In this document: positions 34,177 to 42,853 of the stretch, piece after piece
Layout of the letters: every line of letters starts with the position of its first letter
Numbering within the stretch: the first letter of the stretch is position 1
Program-made: the position numbers and the translations under genes
Origin: Alphaproteobacteria bacterium
GTDB taxonomy: Bacteria > Pseudomonadota > Alphaproteobacteria > Rhizobiales > Beijerinckiaceae
Reading direction: 5' to 3'
DNA: 51,098 nt
NCBI GenBank assembly: GCA_016869435.1
Contig: VGEB01000009.1
Coordinates: forward strand, 1-51,098
Notes under the pieces: generated by a model
The model's database searches: none
Told to the model about the DNA's origin: nothing
Seen by the model: only the letters and a program-made list of their open reading frames with translations

Positions 34177-35273
34177 ACATTTTTCGTCTTCCCGATCTCG
34201 GAGAGGGGTTGCAGGAGGCCGAACTCGTGGAGTGGCGCGTCGCCGCCGGCGAGGACGTCAAAGTCGATCAGCCGCTCGTCGCAGTCGAAACCGCCAAGGC
34301 CGTCGTTGAGATCCCATCGCCTCTGGCCGGCCGGATCGAGCGGCTGTTCGCTTCCGCCGGAGACGTAATCCGGATCGGCGCGCCGCTGGTGGGCTTTGAA
34401 GGCGCGGGGGAGGATACTGGATCGGTGGTCGGCGCCGTTCAGCACGGGGCTGCAATCGTCCGCGACCAGCCGATATCCGTCAGTCATGGCGGCGGCGCGC
34501 TGCGGGCGACGCCTGCTGTGAGGGCGCTGGCGCGCAAGCTTAACGTCGATCTTGCCATGGTCACGCCATCTGGCGCCGATGGCCTCATCACTGTCCAGGA
34601 CATCGAACGCGTGGCGCGCATCTTGAGCGAGACGGTAGCCGCCGAGCCGTTGCGCGGCGCCCGTCGCGCGATGGCGCATAATATGGCGCAGGCGCAGGCG
34701 GAAGTCGCCGCCGCCACAATCGTCGACGACGCCGACATCAACGCTTGGGCTGCGGGGACCGATACGACCGTTCGTCTGATCCGGGCGCTTGTTAAGGCCT
34801 GCGCGGCGGAGCCTGCGCTCAACGCCTGGTTCGAGCCTCACGCCTTCGCGCGACGGGTGATGAAAAAGATAGACCTTGGCGTCGCCGTGGACCTTTCCGA
34901 AGAGGGTCTGTTCGTGCCTGTCCTGCGGGATGTCGGCAATCGCGACGCGCAAGACTTGCGCAAGGGGCTGGACAAGATGCGGAAGGACGCGGCGGCGCGG
35001 CGCATTCCGCCGGAGGAACTGCGCGGCGCGACCATCACCCTTTCGAATTTCGGCATGATCGCGGGACGCTACGCCGCGCCGATCGTGCTGCCGCCGACGG
35101 TCGCGATCCTCGGGGCCGGCCGCATGCGCGACGAGGTCGTCGCCGTCGATGGCGCGCCGACGGTGCATCGGATTGTGCCGCTTAGCCTCACCTTCGATCA
35201 TCGTGTGGTGACCGGCGGCGAAGCCGGCCGCTTTCTCGCCGCGATTATTGCCGATTTGGCGCTTGCCTCGTAA
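34173..35273 (+). CDS. Dihydrolipoamide acyltransferase (E2) of the branched-chain 2-oxoacid dehydrogenase
   Basis: A 366-residue E2 with one lipoyl domain (residues 1-75, lipoylated Lys42 in VETAKAVVEIP), a linker, a peripheral-subunit-binding domain (about 110-145, ATPAVRALARKLNVDL with the GADGLITVQDIE end) and a catalytic domain. The active-site segment reads FDHRVVTGGEAGRF near residue 340. The usual HRxxDG has Thr in place of Asp; this occurs in some E2 lineages as far as I recall, but is worth noting. It transfers the acyl group to CoA. No E3 (dihydrolipoamide dehydrogenase) is encoded nearby, so a shared Lpd must serve. It converges with the next gene, 5 bases apart. Confidence 0.9.
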   Translation: MNIFRLPDLGEGLQEAELVEWRVAAGEDVKVDQPLVAVETAKAVVEIPSPLAGRIERLFASAGDVIRIGAPLVGFEGAGEDTGSVVGAVQHGAAIVRDQPISVSHGGGALRATPAVRALARKLNVDLAMVTPSGADGLITVQDIERVARILSETVAAEPLRGARRAMAHNMAQAQAEVAAATIVDDADINAWAAGTDTTVRLIRALVKACAAEPALNAWFEPHAFARRVMKKIDLGVAVDLSEEGLFVPVLRDVGNRDAQDLRKGLDKMRKDAAARRIPPEELRGATITLSNFGMIAGRYAAPIVLPPTVAILGAGRMRDEVVAVDGAPTVHRIVPLSLTFDHRVVTGGEAGRFLAAIIADLALAS

Positions 35274-35278
35274 AGCGG

Positions 35279-35905
35279 TCACGCATCGGGCTGTGCTTGA
35301 GGATGCGCCGCCAAAAAGGCGGGGTGCGCGGCGCAGGCGGCGTCCACCGATTGGATGCGCGGGCAGTCGTCGAGCGGCACGTCGAAACGTCGCGCATTAT
35401 AAACCTGCGGAATAAGACATAGGTCGGCAAGGGACGGCTTTTCGCCGAAAGCGAAAGGATCGGGCGAGATAAGCGCCTCGACCGCGGCAAGGCCCTCGGC
35501 GATCCAGCGTCTGCGCCACGCCGCGATCTGAGCGTCCTTGGCGCCGAATTGTCTCTGCAACGCCTCTATGACTCGCAGATTGGCAAGAGGGTGAATCTCG
35601 CAGGCGATCGTCAACGCGACCGCTCGCGCTTGCGCCGCCACAACGGGCTCTTTGGGCAGGAGGGGCGGATCAGGCGTCAGCGCGTCAAGATAATCGATGA
35701 TGGCTAGAGACTGGGTGATCAGCCTGCCGTCGTCGAGCTCGAGCGTGGGGACGATCGCCAGCGGGTTCTTTGCCCGGTAGCGAGGGTTACGCTGTTCGCC
35801 GCGCAGCAAATGGATAGGCCGGCGCTCGATGATCAGCCCCTTGAGCGCGATGGCGATGCGCACGCGATAGGCGGCCGACGAACGGAAATAGTCGTAAAGG
35901 ATCAT
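35279..35905 (-). CDS. maiA: Maleylacetoacetate isomerase (GST zeta class)
   Basis: A 208-residue glutathione S-transferase zeta-like enzyme that isomerises maleylacetoacetate to fumarylacetoacetate. The zeta-class active site SSAAYRVRIAIALKG is at residues 9-23, NPLAIVPTLELDDG near 47, and QSLAIIDYLD near 67. The C-terminal helical domain contains ACEIHPLANLRV. ATG 35905 starts the conserved YDYFRSSAAY; the open frame upstream overlaps HPPD antisense and is not coding. It is divergent from HPPD across a 69-base promoter region. Confidence 0.93.
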   Translation of the reverse strand: MILYDYFRSSAAYRVRIAIALKGLIIERRPIHLLRGEQRNPRYRAKNPLAIVPTLELDDGRLITQSLAIIDYLDALTPDPPLLPKEPVVAAQARAVALTIACEIHPLANLRVIEALQRQFGAKDAQIAAWRRRWIAEGLAAVEALISPDPFAFGEKPSLADLCLIPQVYNARRFDVPLDDCPRIQSVDAACAAHPAFLAAHPQAQPDA

Positions 35906-35943
35906 GGGCCTTTTAACCGGGTCGGCGACGCAATATCTAAATA

Positions 35944-35962
35944 GCAGCTCAGCGAGAGCTGC
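35944..35962. promoter_or_regulatory. Inverted repeat between maleylacetoacetate isomerase and HPPD genes
   Basis: GCAGCTC (35944-35950) and GAGCTGC (35956-35962) form a perfect 7-base inverted repeat around AGCGA, 12 bases before the HPPD ATG and in the shared divergent promoter region. It is either an operator for a tyrosine/homogentisate regulator or a small hairpin in the HPPD leader RNA. No regulator gene is present nearby. Confidence 0.4.
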
Positions 35963-35974
35963 ATAGGGCTTGCC

Positions 35975-37072
35975 ATGGACTCGATGTTTGGCGGCGCCGC
36001 AACGCCCGCCGAAAACCCGATGGGAACGGACGGATTCGAATTTATCGAATTCGCTCATCCGGATCCTGCGCAACTGGCTTCGCTGTTCGAAAAGATGGGA
36101 TTCGCCGCGGTCGCGCGTCACCGCTCCAAAAATGTGACGCTGTATCGACAGGGCGAGGTGAATTATGTGCTGAACGCTGAGCCGCACAGCTTCGCCGCCG
36201 AATTCCAAAAAGCGCACGGGCCCTCTGTCTGCTGCATCGGCTTTCGCGTCATTGACGCCGCGAAGGCGATGCGCCGCGCCGTGTCGCTCGGCGCCAAGCC
36301 GGTCGCGTTCGGCGTCGGCCCGATGGAGCTGAACATTCCGGCGATCGAGGGCGTCGGCGGTTCGCTGATCTATTTCGTCGACCGCTACGGCGACCAGGGA
36401 TCGATCTGGGACATCGACTTTCGGTGGATAGGGGAGCGTGATCCAAAACCCTTCGGCGTCGGCCTCACGGAAATCGACCATCTCACGCATAACGTTCGCC
36501 GCGGTCGCATGGACGCGCTCGCCAAATGGTACGAGCGCATCTTCAATTTTCGTGAGATTCGCTATTTCGACATCGAAGGCAAGCTGACGGGCTTGCGGTC
36601 TCGCGCCATGACCAGTCCTTGCGGCAAGATCCGCATTCCGATCAATGAAAGCTCCGACGAAAAGAGTCAGATCGAGGAATTTCTCGACGCCTACAAGGGC
36701 GAAGGCATTCAGCACATCGCCTGCGCCTGTCGTGATATCTACGAGACCGTTGTCGCGATGCGCAGTAACGGGCTCGACTTCATGCCTGCGCCACCGGACG
36801 CCTATTATGATGCGCTCGAGCACAGGCTGCCAGGCCATGGAGAGCCGACGCAGCGCCTCAGGGAGCTGGGAATCCTAATCGACGGCGTCACAACGGGTGC
36901 GCGCCGTCTCCTGTTGCAGATTTTCTCCAAGACGGTCATTGGCCCGATCTTCTTCGAATTCATTCAGCGCAAGGGCGATGAAGGTTTCGGCGAAGGGAAT
37001 TTCCGCGCGCTGTTTGAATCGATTGAAGAGGATCAAATCCGCCGCGGCGTCTTGAACAGGGCGGCAGGCTAG
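35975..37072 (+). CDS. hppD: 4-Hydroxyphenylpyruvate dioxygenase
   Basis: A 365-residue Fe(II) vicinal-oxygen-chelate enzyme converting 4-hydroxyphenylpyruvate to homogentisate. Two related halves are visible. Iron ligands are expected at the His in TEIDHLTHNV near residue 170, the His in IQHIACACRDI near 248 and the Glu in the C-terminal IFFEFIQRKGDEGFGEGNF near 328; these last two motifs are diagnostic. The length is standard. The homogentisate dioxygenase ATG follows after 3 bases. Confidence 0.96.
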   Translation: MDSMFGGAATPAENPMGTDGFEFIEFAHPDPAQLASLFEKMGFAAVARHRSKNVTLYRQGEVNYVLNAEPHSFAAEFQKAHGPSVCCIGFRVIDAAKAMRRAVSLGAKPVAFGVGPMELNIPAIEGVGGSLIYFVDRYGDQGSIWDIDFRWIGERDPKPFGVGLTEIDHLTHNVRRGRMDALAKWYERIFNFREIRYFDIEGKLTGLRSRAMTSPCGKIRIPINESSDEKSQIEEFLDAYKGEGIQHIACACRDIYETVVAMRSNGLDFMPAPPDAYYDALEHRLPGHGEPTQRLRELGILIDGVTTGARRLLLQIFSKTVIGPIFFEFIQRKGDEGFGEGNFRALFESIEEDQIRRGVLNRAAG

Positions 37073-37075
37073 GCC

Positions 37076-38377
37076 ATGGCGGAAACGCGCTATCTGCATG
37101 GCTTCGGCAATGAGTTCGAAAGCGAAGCCCTTCCCGGCGCCTTGCCGATCGGCCAGAACTCTCCGCAACGATGTCCCTACGGGCTCTATGCCGAGCAATT
37201 GTCCGGCTCGGCGTTCACGGCGCCAAACCACCGCAACCGCCGCTCGTGGCTTTATCGGATCAGACCTTCCGTCCTTCACGTGCGCGATCCGCATGAATTT
37301 GCGCGGACCCACTGGAACACCGCTCCCTGCCGGGAAGTCGACGCGCCGCTCGGGCAATTGCGCTGGAGCGCGCGCGAAGTCGCTGGCGACGCCGGCTCCT
37401 TCATCGAAAGCATCCACACTATCGCGACCGCGGGCGATTGCGGGTTGAGAGTCGGCATGGCGGCGCATCTCTATCTCGCGGGACAGTCGATGCGCGACGA
37501 CTATTTCTACGACGCCGACGGCGAGCTGCTGATCGTGCCGCAGCTTGGCGATCTGCGCATTTTCACCGAGTTTGGCCTCATCGAATGCACGCCGAGCGAG
37601 ATATGCGTTATTCCCAGGGGCGTGAAATTTCGGGTGGAGCTGGCTTCGGGACCGTCGCGCGGCTATGTCTGCGAAAATTACGGCGCGCCCTTCGCGTTGC
37701 CCTATCGCGGCGCGATCGGCGCCAATGGGCTCGCCAATCCGCGCGACTTTTTTGCGCCGACGGCCGCATTCGAAGACAAGGACGCGCCTTGCCGCCTCAC
37801 GATCAAATGGAGCGGCGCCCTATATCGCTGCGATATCGATCATTCTCCGCTCGACGTCGTCGCCTGGCACGGCAATTACGCGCCCTATAAATATGATCTG
37901 CGCAAATTCTGTCCGATCGGCGCCTTGCTGTTCGATCATCCTGATCCATCAATATTCACGGTCTTGACGTCTCCTTCGGACGAAAGCGGGGTCGGCAACG
38001 TCGATTTCGCGATATTTCCGCCGCGTTGGCAGGTCGCAGAACATACATTCCGGCCTCCATGGTTCCATGTGAACGTGATGAGCGAGTTCATGGGACTGAT
38101 TTACGGGCGCTATGACGCGAAGCCGTCGGGCTTCGAGCCTGGCGGCATGTCGCTGCATAATGCGATGCTGCCGCATGGCCCGGACGCGGAAGCATTCAAA
38201 CAGGCCTCAGAAGCGGATCTCGCCCCCGTGAAGATCGACGACGCTCTCGCCTTCATGTTTGAATCGCGGCTGCCGTTCTATCCAACCGCTTTCGCTCTCT
38301 CGCTTGAAACGCTGCAGAAGGATTATGCGGACTGCTGGTCTGGCTTGAGCCGTCATTTCACTGGCGATGGCCCATGA
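37076..38377 (+). CDS. hmgA: Homogentisate 1,2-dioxygenase
   Basis: A 433-residue cupin-type Fe(II) dioxygenase opening the ring of homogentisate to maleylacetoacetate. Characteristic segments are [19 protein letters not shown] at the N-terminus, [51 protein letters not shown] and the metal-binding region [20 protein letters not shown] near residue 330. Length and motifs leave little doubt. The stop overlaps the fumarylacetoacetase start by 4 bases. Confidence 0.97.
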   Translation: MAETRYLHGFGNEFESEALPGALPIGQNSPQRCPYGLYAEQLSGSAFTAPNHRNRRSWLYRIRPSVLHVRDPHEFARTHWNTAPCREVDAPLGQLRWSAREVAGDAGSFIESIHTIATAGDCGLRVGMAAHLYLAGQSMRDDYFYDADGELLIVPQLGDLRIFTEFGLIECTPSEICVIPRGVKFRVELASGPSRGYVCENYGAPFALPYRGAIGANGLANPRDFFAPTAAFEDKDAPCRLTIKWSGALYRCDIDHSPLDVVAWHGNYAPYKYDLRKFCPIGALLFDHPDPSIFTVLTSPSDESGVGNVDFAIFPPRWQVAEHTFRPPWFHVNVMSEFMGLIYGRYDAKPSGFEPGGMSLHNAMLPHGPDAEAFKQASEADLAPVKIDDALAFMFESRLPFYPTAFALSLETLQKDYADCWSGLSRHFTGDGP

Positions 38378-39387
38378 AACTCGCGTCCCTCAAGAGCCGG
38401 CGCGACGGCGCGCTTATCCTCGTCTCGCGCGATCTCTCTCGGGCCGTTGCGGCAGGCTTCGTTGCGCCCACCCTGCAGTCCGCGATCGAAGACTGGGAAA
38501 CCGTGGCGCCGGAATTGCGGGCTTTGGCGGCGCGTCTCGAATGCGGGCTTCGCGAAAGCTTTCCCTTTCGCGAACAGGATTGCGCCTCCCCGCTGCCGCG
38601 CGCCTATCAATGGGCGGATGGCTCGGCCTACGTCAATCATGTCGCGCTCGTGCGAAAATCTCGCGGCGCCGAAATGCCGGAGAGCTTTTGGAGCGACCCG
38701 CTGATGTATCAGGGAGGCTCCGATGCCTTCCTCGGACCGCGCGACGAGATTCCTCTGCTCGATGAAAGGCACGAGCTCGATCTCGAAGCCGAGGTCGCCG
38801 TCGTTACCGACGATGTCCCGCTGGGCGTTACGCCGGAAGTGGCGCGCGATCACATCAAGCTTTTGATGCTGGTCAATGACGTGACCTTGCGAGGGCTGGT
38901 TCCGCCAGAGCTCGCAAAAGGCTTCGGCTTCTTCCAGTCGAAGCCCGCCTGCGCCTTTTCTCCCGTCGCCGTGACGCCTGACGAACTTGGCGACGCATGG
39001 GACGGCGGGCGACTCTCGTTGCCTCTGTTGTCCTTCGTCAATGGCGCGCCGTTCGGCCGGCCTGACGCCGGAAAGGACATGACCTTCGACTTTCCGCGCC
39101 TCATTTCTCATGCGGCGAGAACGCGGACGCTTTGCGCCGGAACGATCATCGGGTCCGGCACGATTTCCAATCGCGGCGCCGACGGCGGTCCCGGCAGACC
39201 GATTGTGCAAGGCGGGGACGGTTACTCCTGCATCGCCGAGCAACGCGTGGTGGAGAAGCTCATCGACGGCGCCCCGCGAACGCCTTTCCTGAAGGCGAGC
39301 GACATTGTGCGTATCGAAATGCGCGACGCCGAAGGCCGTTCGATTTTCGGCGCCATTGAGCAACGGGTGACGAACCCAGGCCAGTAA
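38374..39387 (+). CDS. Fumarylacetoacetase (bacterial FAH family)
   Basis: A 337-residue fumarylacetoacetate hydrolase-fold enzyme, with an N-terminal FAA_hydrolase_N-like segment (residues 1-75, [20 protein letters not shown]), then [20 protein letters not shown], metal ligands in the [16 protein letters not shown] acidic motif and [17 protein letters not shown], and [11 protein letters not shown]. It splits fumarylacetoacetate to fumarate and acetoacetate, completing the tyrosine route. It is shorter than the eukaryotic enzyme, typical of bacteria. It ends 2 bases before the convergent phenylalanine hydroxylase gene. Confidence 0.93.
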   Translation: MKLASLKSRRDGALILVSRDLSRAVAAGFVAPTLQSAIEDWETVAPELRALAARLECGLRESFPFREQDCASPLPRAYQWADGSAYVNHVALVRKSRGAEMPESFWSDPLMYQGGSDAFLGPRDEIPLLDERHELDLEAEVAVVTDDVPLGVTPEVARDHIKLLMLVNDVTLRGLVPPELAKGFGFFQSKPACAFSPVAVTPDELGDAWDGGRLSLPLLSFVNGAPFGRPDAGKDMTFDFPRLISHAARTRTLCAGTIIGSGTISNRGADGGPGRPIVQGGDGYSCIAEQRVVEKLIDGAPRTPFLKASDIVRIEMRDAEGRSIFGAIEQRVTNPGQ

Positions 39388-39389
39388 GG

Positions 39390-40271
39390 CTACGCGCTTC
39401 GCTTCGCGCGGAAATAATGGAAGTCGCCCCGCGAAATGATGCGATCTCCCGGCGCAATTTCATAGGGCGCGAAGTCCGAAGCGCCGCGCAGCCGATCATA
39501 GATCGCCCCAAAGTCCTGATAGCCGTCTTCGAGAAGCTTCTCGAAGCTCTCGATGACGAAATAGGTCTGCTGAAAATCGCTGATCACGTAATTCGTCCGC
39601 ATGACGCGTTCAAGGTCGAAGGCGATGCGGTTTGGCGACGAGTCTTCCAGCGAAAAGATCGTCTCCGAAGGAGACGACATGATTCCGGCTCCGAAGATTC
39701 GCAGGCCCGCTGGCGTCATGATCAGGCCGAATTCGATGGTGTACCAGTAAAGCCGCGCGAGATTATGCAATTGGCCGCGCGCCAGCGCCCGTCTGCCGCC
39801 TCTGCCGTAAGCTTCGAGAAATTGCGCATAGGCAGGATTGGCGAGGAGCGGCACATGACCGAAAACGTCGTGGAAGACGTCTGGCTCCTGCAAATATTCG
39901 AGCTCCGACTCTGGGCGAATGAATGCGCCGGCCGGAAAGCGCCGATTAGCGAGGTGCTCGAAGAAGGCGTCGTCTGGAATGAGCCCGGCCACGGGGACGA
40001 CGCTCCAGCCGGTCATTGCCTGCAAACGCCGGCTCAGGTCGGCGAAATCCGGAATGCCGGAACGCGAAAGTTCGAGCTTTTGCTTCGTCTCCAGGAACTC
40101 GTCGCAGGCGCGTCCAGGCAAAAGCTTCGCCTGGCGGGCGAAAAGCCTGTTCCAGCGGTCGTGCTCCTCGTTGCTATAGGAGGCCCAGTTCTGATCGATC
40201 GTCCAGTCCGCCTGTCGCGGCGCCTGCGCGTATCGATTTTTGCTCTCGCTCGTGAGTGGCTGCAGTCCCAT
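39390..40271 (-). CDS. phhA: Phenylalanine 4-monooxygenase
   Basis: A 293-residue tetrahydrobiopterin-dependent hydroxylase that turns phenylalanine into tyrosine. The iron ligands lie in PDVFHDVFGHVPLL (two His) and YWYTIEFGL (Glu), with GIPDFADLSRRLQAMTGW, LANRRFPAGAFIR and FIRPESELEYLQEPD before them. The bacterial form lacks the regulatory ACT domain. ATG 40271 gives a typical N-terminus; ATG 40322 is also open and would add 17 residues. The pterin recycling gene is not in the window. Confidence 0.94.
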   Translation of the reverse strand: MGLQPLTSESKNRYAQAPRQADWTIDQNWASYSNEEHDRWNRLFARQAKLLPGRACDEFLETKQKLELSRSGIPDFADLSRRLQAMTGWSVVPVAGLIPDDAFFEHLANRRFPAGAFIRPESELEYLQEPDVFHDVFGHVPLLANPAYAQFLEAYGRGGRRALARGQLHNLARLYWYTIEFGLIMTPAGLRIFGAGIMSSPSETIFSLEDSSPNRIAFDLERVMRTNYVISDFQQTYFVIESFEKLLEDGYQDFGAIYDRLRGASDFAPYEIAPGDRIISRGDFHYFRAKRSA

Positions 40272-40370
40272 CGCGGTCGTCCGTCGCGGAAGCCGTCTCT
40301 CTTCGATATATAGGCGAATCATCCCATCTTGCGAGATGACATGGCGCGGACGCGCCTTAGATGAGCGAAC

Positions 40371-41867
40371 ATGGAAGAATTATCGCATTTTATCGGCGGG
40401 CGCCGGGTCAAGGGCAAGTCCGGGCGTCTTACTGACGCCTATGAGCCGATGACGGGAGCGACGATCTCGCGCGTGCCGTTGGCGAGCCGGGACGAGGTCC
40501 GCGAGGCCGTCGACAACGCTGCTGCGGCGCAAAAGGAGTGGGCGGCGGTCAATCCGCAGCGCAGAGCCCGCGTGCTGATGAAATTTGTCGATCTGGTCGG
40601 GCGGGAGAAGGAAAAACTTGCAGCGGTTCTTGCGCGGGAGCACGGCAAGACGATCGCCGATGCGCAGGGCGAGATTCAGCGTGGCGTCGAGGTCGCCGAA
40701 TTCTGCATCGGCGTTCCGCATCTGATGAAGGGTGAATTTACCGATTCGGCAACGGCGGGCTTTGACGTTTATTCGATGCGCCAGCCGCTCGGCGTCGTCG
40801 CCGGCATTACCCCGTTCAATTTTCCGGTGATGATTCTGATGTGGAAATTCGCGCCGGCGATCGCCTGCGGAAACGCCTTCATTCTGAAGCCATCCGAACG
40901 CGATCCCGGCGCGCCGCTGTTTCTGGCCGAACTGATGCTCGAAGCCGGCCTGCCGCCGGGCGTGCTCAATGTCGTCAATGGCGACAAGGAAGCGGTCGAC
41001 GCCTTGCTCGAAGCGCCTGAAGTCAAGGCAATCGGCTTCGTCGGTTCGACGCCGGTCGCTGAATATGTCTACGCGCATGGCGCCGCCCAGGGGAAGCGTG
41101 TGCAGTGTTTCGGCGGCGCAAAGAACCACATGGTGATCATGCCCGACGCCGATATGGATCAGGCCGTCGACGCTTTGGTCGGCGCCGCCTACGGGTCCGG
41201 CGGCGAGCGCTGCATGGCGATTTCGGTCGCCGTGCCAGTAGGCGAAGAAACCGCCGCCGCGTTGGTCGCTCGGCTCGAACCGCGCGTCGAAAATCTGCGC
41301 GTCGGCCCTTCGACTGACCCTTCTGCGGATTTTGGACCGCTGATTACCCGCGCGCATTTGGAGCGAGTGAAAGACTATGTCGCTCTTGGCGCGAAGGAGG
41401 GCGCCAAACTGCGGGTCGACGGTCGCGGCTTCAAGATGCAGGGCTATGAGAACGGCTTCTACATGGGCGGCTGCCTCTTCGACGAGGTGAAGCCGGAAAT
41501 GCGGATCTACAAGGAGGAGATCTTTGGCCCCGTGCTCTCAATCGTGCGCGCACAGGGGTTCGACGAGGCGCTGTCGCTTGCGAACAATCATGAATGTGGC
41601 AACGGCGTCGCCATCTTTACGCGTGACGGCGATGCGGCGCGTGAATTCGCCTCCCGCGTCGAAGTGGGCATGGTCGGCGTCAATGTGCCGATCCCGACGC
41701 CTCTGGCCTATTATACCTTCGGCGGCTGGAAGCGATCGATGTTCGGCGATCTCAATCAGCACGGGCCTGACGCTATCCGCTTCTATACGAAGACGAAGAC
41801 CGTCGCGTCGCGCTGGCCAGGGGGCATCAGGGAAGGCGCGAGTTTCGTCATGCCGACGTTGTCTTAA
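40371..41867 (+). CDS. mmsA: Methylmalonate-semialdehyde dehydrogenase (CoA-acylating)
   Basis: A 498-residue aldehyde dehydrogenase of the MMSDH group converting methylmalonate semialdehyde to propionyl-CoA. It contains GVVAGITPFNFPVMILMWKF, GNAFILKPSERDPGAPL, FVGSTPVAEYVYAHG, and catalytic Cys in YGSGGERCMAISVAV near residue 284. It ends with the family-specific NVPIPTPLAYYTFGGWKRS. It starts 100 bases from the divergent phenylalanine hydroxylase and is followed by mmsB after 3 bases. Confidence 0.95.
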   Translation: MEELSHFIGGRRVKGKSGRLTDAYEPMTGATISRVPLASRDEVREAVDNAAAAQKEWAAVNPQRRARVLMKFVDLVGREKEKLAAVLAREHGKTIADAQGEIQRGVEVAEFCIGVPHLMKGEFTDSATAGFDVYSMRQPLGVVAGITPFNFPVMILMWKFAPAIACGNAFILKPSERDPGAPLFLAELMLEAGLPPGVLNVVNGDKEAVDALLEAPEVKAIGFVGSTPVAEYVYAHGAAQGKRVQCFGGAKNHMVIMPDADMDQAVDALVGAAYGSGGERCMAISVAVPVGEETAAALVARLEPRVENLRVGPSTDPSADFGPLITRAHLERVKDYVALGAKEGAKLRVDGRGFKMQGYENGFYMGGCLFDEVKPEMRIYKEEIFGPVLSIVRAQGFDEALSLANNHECGNGVAIFTRDGDAAREFASRVEVGMVGVNVPIPTPLAYYTFGGWKRSMFGDLNQHGPDAIRFYTKTKTVASRWPGGIREGASFVMPTLS

Positions 41868-41870
41868 GCC

Positions 41871-42746
41871 ATGGCGCGCGCGGCCTTCATCGGTCTCGGC
41901 AATATGGGCCGTCCCATGGCGGCGGCTCTGGCCCGCGCCGGCGTCGAGACGCGCGGATTCGACCTTAAGGCCTCGCTGATCGAAGCTGCCGCCGGCGACG
42001 GCGTGATCGCCGCAAGTTCTTTGCGCGATGCGATCGACGGCGCTGACGCAGCCATCACAATGCTGCAGAGCGGCGATCAGACGCTCGCCGTCTGGCGCGA
42101 AATCGCGCCGCAAGCGCGCGGCAAGCTGCTCATCGACTGCTCAACGATCGATGTCGAAAGCGCGCGCGCCGCGCATCGCCTCGCGCAAAAGAGCGGCGCG
42201 CTCTCGGTCGACGCGCCGGTATCGGGCGGCGTCGCCGGCGCGAAAGCGGCGACTCTGACCTTCATGTGCGGCGGCGAGGAGGAGGCCTTTTCAATGGCGA
42301 AGCCCATCCTCGAACATATGGGCGCGCATGTTCTTCATTGCGGCGGCGTGGGAATGGGGCAGGCGGCGAAAATCTGCAACAATCTTATGCTCGGCATCAC
42401 CATGATCGCGACGGCCGAAGCTTTTGTGCTGGCCGAAAAACTTGGTCTCTCGCATCGGGCGCTGTTCGAGGCGGCGTCGATCTCGTCGGGTCAGTCCTGG
42501 TCGCTTACGACCTATTGCCCCGTGCCGGAAATGGTCCCGGCCTCGCCAGCGAATAATGACTACAAGCCAGGCTTCATGACTGCCTTGATGCTGAAGGACC
42601 TGAGGCTCGCACAGGAAGCGGCCGCTCAGTCCGGCGCGGCCTCGCCGCTCGGGGCCGCCGCGACGCAGCTCTATGCCATCCAACAAGCCGCCGGCCAGGG
42701 CGGCGCGGATTTTTCGAGCATCATCAAGCTCATTCGCGGCGAATAG
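41871..42746 (+). CDS. mmsB: 3-Hydroxyisobutyrate dehydrogenase
   Basis: A 291-residue beta-hydroxyacid dehydrogenase oxidising 3-hydroxyisobutyrate to methylmalonate semialdehyde with NAD. The Rossmann motif is FIGLGNMGRPMA at residue 6; substrate-binding VDAPVSGGVAGAKAATLTFM follows near 120, and catalytic Lys is in GMGQAAKICNNLMLG near 170. It uses the product of the hydrolase at 29.5 kb and feeds MmsA. The operon mmsAB is thus physically split from the upper valine genes by the Phe/Tyr block. Confidence 0.95.
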   Translation: MARAAFIGLGNMGRPMAAALARAGVETRGFDLKASLIEAAAGDGVIAASSLRDAIDGADAAITMLQSGDQTLAVWREIAPQARGKLLIDCSTIDVESARAAHRLAQKSGALSVDAPVSGGVAGAKAATLTFMCGGEEEAFSMAKPILEHMGAHVLHCGGVGMGQAAKICNNLMLGITMIATAEAFVLAEKLGLSHRALFEAASISSGQSWSLTTYCPVPEMVPASPANNDYKPGFMTALMLKDLRLAQEAAAQSGAASPLGAAATQLYAIQQAAGQGGADFSSIIKLIRGE

Positions 42747-42853
42747 CGTGAAGCGCCAACAATCTTGATGTTGAAACAGAGGCGACATAGCGTGCGCCTA
42801 TAGCTGCGCCAGGATCAATCCCATTCTGTCCACGTTTTAAAAGGAGGTGACAC

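Noticed and set aside
35906-36838. N-terminal extension of maleylacetoacetate isomerase
   Set aside because: The open frame runs antisense through HPPD and has no similarity; the conserved enzyme begins exactly at ATG 35905.
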